DNA from: Phoronis australis
Taxonomy: Eukaryota; Phoronida; Phoronidae
Assembly (NCBI GenBank): GCA_002633005.1
Contig: NMRA01000508.1
Coordinates: 49,590 to 113,589, forward strand
Length of the DNA: 64,000 nucleotides
Direction of reading: 5' to 3'
In this document: positions 59,624-64,000 of the stretch, one piece after another
Layout of the letters: the number at the start of each line of letters is the position of its first letter
Numbering within the stretch: the stretch's first letter is position 1
Program-made: the position numbers and the translations under genes
The notes under the pieces: generated by a model
What the model was told of the DNA's origin: nothing
What the model saw: only the letters and a program-made list of their open reading frames with translations
Databases searched by the model: none

Positions 59624-62600
59624 GTTCAGAACGACTGTGATGATGGCAAGTTTCCGTGAAGGTCTGGAAGACAACGGTATCAACTCACCTGCAAAAATGA
59701 CATGTGAGTTACAAACTCCAGCCTCCTATAATGGATGAAGTTGATGTGTGAAAAGTGATGACAATATCAAATTCTGATAAAAACCTACAGAATGACAGGC
59801 AGGCGTGCTGCCACCTGGTGTGTCAAATATCACTGCATGGTGTGTGTTGCACATCAAGAGACCTGAAGCAGCTGGAAGGGTGAGTGTGTAATGAACTGTG
59901 TGAACTAGAAACTGACTTGACTGAGCTCATGCAGACTTACAAGGGAGATAAAGCTCTCGAGGGAGACAACTCTGAAGCCGCTGGAATGCTGAGTGTGTAC
60001 GGAACTGCATGAACTAGAAACTGACTTGACTGAGCTCATGCAGACTTACAAGGGAGATAAAGCTCTCGAGGGAGACATCTCTGAAGAAATGGTGGACTAT
60101 CCAGTGCGTAACCAACAGTTCTCTATGGAGACTGACTCGACAGAACATATGCAGATCTGCAGAGGAGCTAGTGAATTGTTGAGCTGCACCATATGTCGAA
60201 GGAATTTCTTGACCGAGCGTGAACTAGGTGATCATATTTTGCTTCATAATGACAACAAACACTACACTTGTGAAACCTGCAGTAAAGTTTTTTCTAATCG
60301 CCGACGCCTCACTGAACATCGACGCTCTCACACGGGTGAGAAACCTTACAAGTGCAAAATCTGTGAAAAGGGTTTTGCCCTCTCTTCATCTTTGCGTAAT
60401 CACTATAAGGTTCACTCAAGCGAAACGTTCGAGTGCCCGCAATGTGACAAAGTGTTCAAAAGAAGTTATGGACTGCGACGGCACATAGTAATTCATTCCA
60501 ACATTTTGCCGTTCAAGTGCACCAGATGTGGGACAGGCTTTTGTTCACGGTCAGCGCTAGTGCAGCATTTGCAGAGCCGAAGGTGCGGACAGACTTGTGC
60601 TAAAGGAAAGACAGCAAATAAAGTTAAACTCAATTTAAATACTAACAAAAAGGTGTCAAATCCCAATGAAAGTGTTGAAAATTGCACACCGATTTCGTTG
60701 CAGTGTTCCTTGCCTGACAAGACACTTGAATCAACGGTTTGCGAGGAACGAGTCTCTGTTGACGATAATTTAACTGAGCACATGGGAACCCACAAGGGAG
60801 ACAACTCTGAGGAAATGCTGGCATGTAGTGTGTGTAGTAAGGTTTTGAGCACTGAGACTAGCCTAACTGAGCATATGAAGACTCACAGGGGAAATTATAA
60901 GTTGTTCAAGGGAGACGACTCTAAGGAAATGCTGGAATGTGGTATGTGCAATATGGTGTTCAGCTCAGAGGCTGGCTTCACTGAACATATGCAGACACAC
61001 AGGGGAGATTATAAGTCACTCAAGGTAGACAACTCTACAGAAATGCTGGAATGTGGTGTGTGCAACCTGTTGTTCAGCACTGAGACTGGCCTAACTGAGC
61101 ATATGCATATGCACAGGGGAGGTAATTTAATACTCAAGGGAGACAACTCTAATAAAAGGCTGGAATTTGGTGTGTGCAATGAGGTGTTCAGTGCAAAGAC
61201 TGGCCATACTGAGCATATGAATATACACACGGGAGATTATAAGTCACTCAAGGAAGACGACTCGAACAAAATGCCTGAGTGTGGTGTGTTCAATAAGATG
61301 TTCATCACAGAGACTAGCCTCACCAACCATATGCAGACACACACGGGAGATTACGAGTCACTCAAGGGAGACAACACTAAAGAAGTGCTGGAATGCGGTA
61401 TGTGCAATAAGGTGTTCAGCACAGAGTCTAGCCTCACAGAACATATGCTTACTCACAGGGGAGATTATAAATCACTCAAGGGAAACAACTTTAAAGAATT
61501 TCCAGAATGTGGCGTGTGCAATAAGGTGTTCAGCACAAAGACTAGCCTCACTGAACACATGCACACACACATGGGAGATGGTAATTCACCCAAGGGAGAC
61601 AATGCTAACGAATTTCCGGAATGCGGCGTGTGTAATAAGGTGTTTAGCACAGAGACTGGCCTTAGTGAACATATGCAGACCCATTGGGAAGCTAATAAAA
61701 TTCTGAGGTGCAACATATGTCAGAGGTGTTTTCTGACCTGGCAAGAACTAAATAATCATATTGCTCAATACGGCGATAACCAACCATATACCTGCCAGAT
61801 CTGTGGCGCCACCTTTCACTTCCGCCATTTGCTCAACAAGCACCACCAGTCTCATAGTGACAAGAGGCCGTACAAATGCAAAGTGTGCAGAAAAGGTTTT
61901 ACTCTCAGTACGTCCTTGCGTAACCACATGAAGACACACTCAAGTGAGAGGCACCGGTGCTCACATTGTAACAAAGTGTTCAAGACAATTGATGCACTAA
62001 GACAACACTCCATTAGTCACTCGGTCATTTTGCCGTTTCAGTGCTCCAAATGCGGGTCTGGTTTCTGTCATCGGTACTCTCTGGTACGACACCTGAAGGA
62101 ACAGAGGTGCAAACAGGTTTCTGTGGAAGAGAAGAGGGCAAAACCAAATTGTTTCAAAACTGGGAAGGAATCTAGTGCTGATCAAAGTGTAGAAGATGTG
62201 AGTGTGGTTTCTGTACGGAGTACTTTGCCCAACCAGATGACTAATCAAATGCAGACCCACAGGGGAGATAATAAAGCTCGCAAGGGAGGCAAGTCAGAAA
62301 AAATGTTAAATTGCCCTTTGTGCAACCATCTGTTTTCCACAGAGACTGACTTGACTGAACATATGCAGTCTCATAGGGGAGACAATGAGGTTCTGGAGGG
62401 AGACAACTCTGAAAAAATGCTTGATTGCCGTGTGTATGACCAACTGGAGACTAAACCTGTACAGACCCACGGGGGAGATAACAATTCTCTTAAGGGTAAC
62501 AACTCCAAAGAAAAGCTGAACTTCCCTGTGAGCAACCAAGTGTTGGCTGCCGAGAGCGAACAGACTGAACACGTGCAGACCCACAGGGAAGCTAGCAAAG

Positions 62601-63268
62601 TGTTGAGGTGCAACGTATGTCGTAAGAGGTTCTTGGCCAAGCGTGAACTAGACGATCACGTTAGTCGTTACGCTGACAAGGAAGTGTTTGCCTGTGAAGT
62701 GTGTGGGGCAAACTTTCATTCCCATTACGTGCTTAAGAATCATCGGCTGTCTCACAGTGACGAGAGGCCCTACAAGTGCAAGGTTTGCGGAAAGGGTTTC
62801 ACGGTCAGTTCGACTTTGCGTAGCCACATGAATACGCACTCGATTGAGAGGCACCAGTGCCAACAATGTAAAAGAGTGTTTAAGACAAGTCGTGCACTAA
62901 GACGACACGCCCCTGTGCACTCGGAAGTTTTGCCGTATAAGTGTACCAAGTGTGGGTCGGGTTTCTCTCTCCGGTACTCGTTGGTGAATCACTTAGAAAA
63001 GCGCAGATGCAGACCAGTCTCTTTTGAAGTGAACACAGGAAGCCCTATGACTAGTTGTGGCGAAGACACCACCAAAGAGGCTAGAAAGCCGTGTAAGGAA
63101 ATCTTTGCTTGTGACTTGTGTAATCGAGAGTTCCAAACGATGGCGACGGCACGGGCACACATGGAAACTCATGCTGTGTTCACATGTGGTGTCTGCATGG
63201 AATCATTCATCACAAAGTCAGCTTTAGATAACCACATAGTGTCTCATATCACCAAGAGGGTGCGCATG
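59624..63268 (+). CDS. C2H2 zinc-finger protein 2, tandem paralogue
   Basis: Exon starts after TTTTTAATCTACAG with GTTCAG, as in zinc-finger gene 1, and runs to donor ATG|GTAAGA after 63268. The open frame from 59993 begins right after an in-frame TGA where gene 1 has Trp, so the likely initiator is ATG 60038, giving 1077 codons before the donor. The product has three versions of the gene 1 module. Module 1: five fingers, the last C2HC. Then eight 38-residue finger-plus-linker units, two of which lost a cysteine (LEFGVC, PECGVF). Module 2: five fingers, one with His replaced by Tyr. A third module with two decayed units and five fingers follows, then two terminal fingers. Predicted nuclear DNA- or protein-binding factor. 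The next exon is probably beyond the window; no stop belongs to this exon. Confidence 0.8.
59870..60088 (+). repeat. ~110-bp tandem duplication in zinc-finger 2 leader
   Basis: The block from TGAGTGTGTA through GAACTAGAAACTGACTTGAC and GGGAGATAAAGC occurs twice, ~109 bp apart. It is a decayed relative of the 114-bp finger unit (ELETDLTELMQTYKGD in frame), and both copies carry the TGA that breaks the frame. Confidence 0.85.
60812..61696 (+). repeat. Eight 114-bp zinc-finger-plus-linker units
   Basis: Unit starts at 60812, 60926, 61040, 61154, 61268, 61382, 61496 and 61610, exactly 114 bp apart with no indel. Each codes for a finger of type C-x2-C-NKVFSTETSLTEHM-x-TH and a ~17-residue linker (GDYKSLKGDNSKEM-like) instead of the usual TGEKP. 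Units 4 and 5 have lost one zinc cysteine each to Phe. Confidence 0.95.
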
Positions 63269-64000
63269 GTAAGAATTCCTTGTTCATTTATTAACATCTG
63301 TATACAATAGCACTCAGTTTGGGTCGCCAATGCGACCTGGGAAAAATTCCAAGTTGCCACGAAGTCCCCACTGCGAGTGTCAAAGTCAAACAATAATTCC
63401 CTCTAAGTTTGATCCAAAGTTTGTGTTGATTTCCAAACTCCTTAAATTACTAGAAGTTCTACTAGATTTATTAGTGTGTGTTTTGCAATTGTTCCGTTTA
63501 TTTCATTAAATCTGAGCATTTGTCACCACGTTTAAATTGCAACAGGAAGTAAACAGCCAGAAGTCAGAAGTGGTCCGCAAAAATATGGCTAGATCGGCGA
63601 ATTTCTTTCTATCAGCCCATTCAGTTGTCTCCATGCTACATGTATGTTGGTTTCTCATTAAGGGGACGAGGAATTGAGTAAAAGACTTACATGTAAGATG
63701 ACTGAGTTATTTACGAGGGAAACTGGAGAAGTATAAGAGAATGTTTGTTGTTAATTTTATTTTTTGGTCGACAAACTGTTCCACCCAGGTAGGAAACTTT
63801 GGACTTGATTTAGGCGCCTGAGGTTTTCATGTTTGGCGACCTCAGATTTCGTTTGGCGACCTGGGTTTTTTGCAGTTAGAATTTTTCAAAATTTGGGTGT
63901 GATTTCTGGTCTAAATTATGTTCTGCCCACTCATGAGGCATACACAATGTAGTTAGATATGATCGGAAGCATTGTGCATAATTGCACTCAGGGTTACCTT
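63269..64000. other. Intron or 3' flank of zinc-finger gene 2
   Basis: Begins with the donor GTAAGAATTCCTT shared with gene 1. No acceptor followed by a finger-coding frame is visible before the end of the window. TTGGCGACCT occurs twice near 63830-63860. Confidence 0.5.

Overview
This is a piece of a metazoan nuclear genome, most likely a marine invertebrate. It has phase-matched multi-exon genes with GT-AG introns, C2H2 zinc-finger, PRDM and TRIM families, and dense small DNA-transposon debris. No sequence-level clue fixes the species. Two N gaps (45225-45683, 56156-56626) and single Ns at 2937 and 14498 mark draft-assembly joins, and the near-identical repeats beside three of the four suggest a very heterozygous genome.

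Layout. 1-6890: no gene, dispersed repeats. 6891-8693 (+): a broken TRIM-like gene with RING remnant, B-box, coiled coil and NHL-like tail, disabled by several frameshifts and a stop. 8694-16190: intergenic, including a 475-bp tandem duplicate. 16234-21478 (-): a PRDM-family gene with a PRDM9-type zinc knuckle, SET/PR domain, polyQ tract and five C2H2 fingers. 21479-26273: transposon-rich spacer holding a ~1-kb foldback element and a nested MITE. 26274-40358 (+): complete CDC23/APC8, a tetratricopeptide subunit of the anaphase-promoting complex, reconstructed here as 14 coding exons (560 aa); the first exon is tentative. Its introns carry at least five MITEs and several minisatellites. 42110-49173: foldback repeats and a ~3.4-kb segmental duplication whose first copy lost ~2 kb and carries a palindrome-rich filler. 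49839-54525 (+) and 59624-63268 (+): two tandem C2H2 zinc-finger paralogues. The first probably splices to a second finger exon; the second holds eight head-to-tail 114-bp finger-plus-linker units and probably continues beyond the window.

How the genes relate: CDC23 is a cell-cycle housekeeping gene, head-to-head with the PRDM gene. The PRDM and two C2H2 genes are predicted nuclear DNA-binding regulators. No operon-like relationship is visible. The most distinctive content is the 114-bp coding zinc-finger array with almost invariant predicted DNA-contact residues, the 97-bp exon/intron block identical between the two paralogues, and several non-autonomous DNA transposon families, four copies of one lying in introns of three genes.
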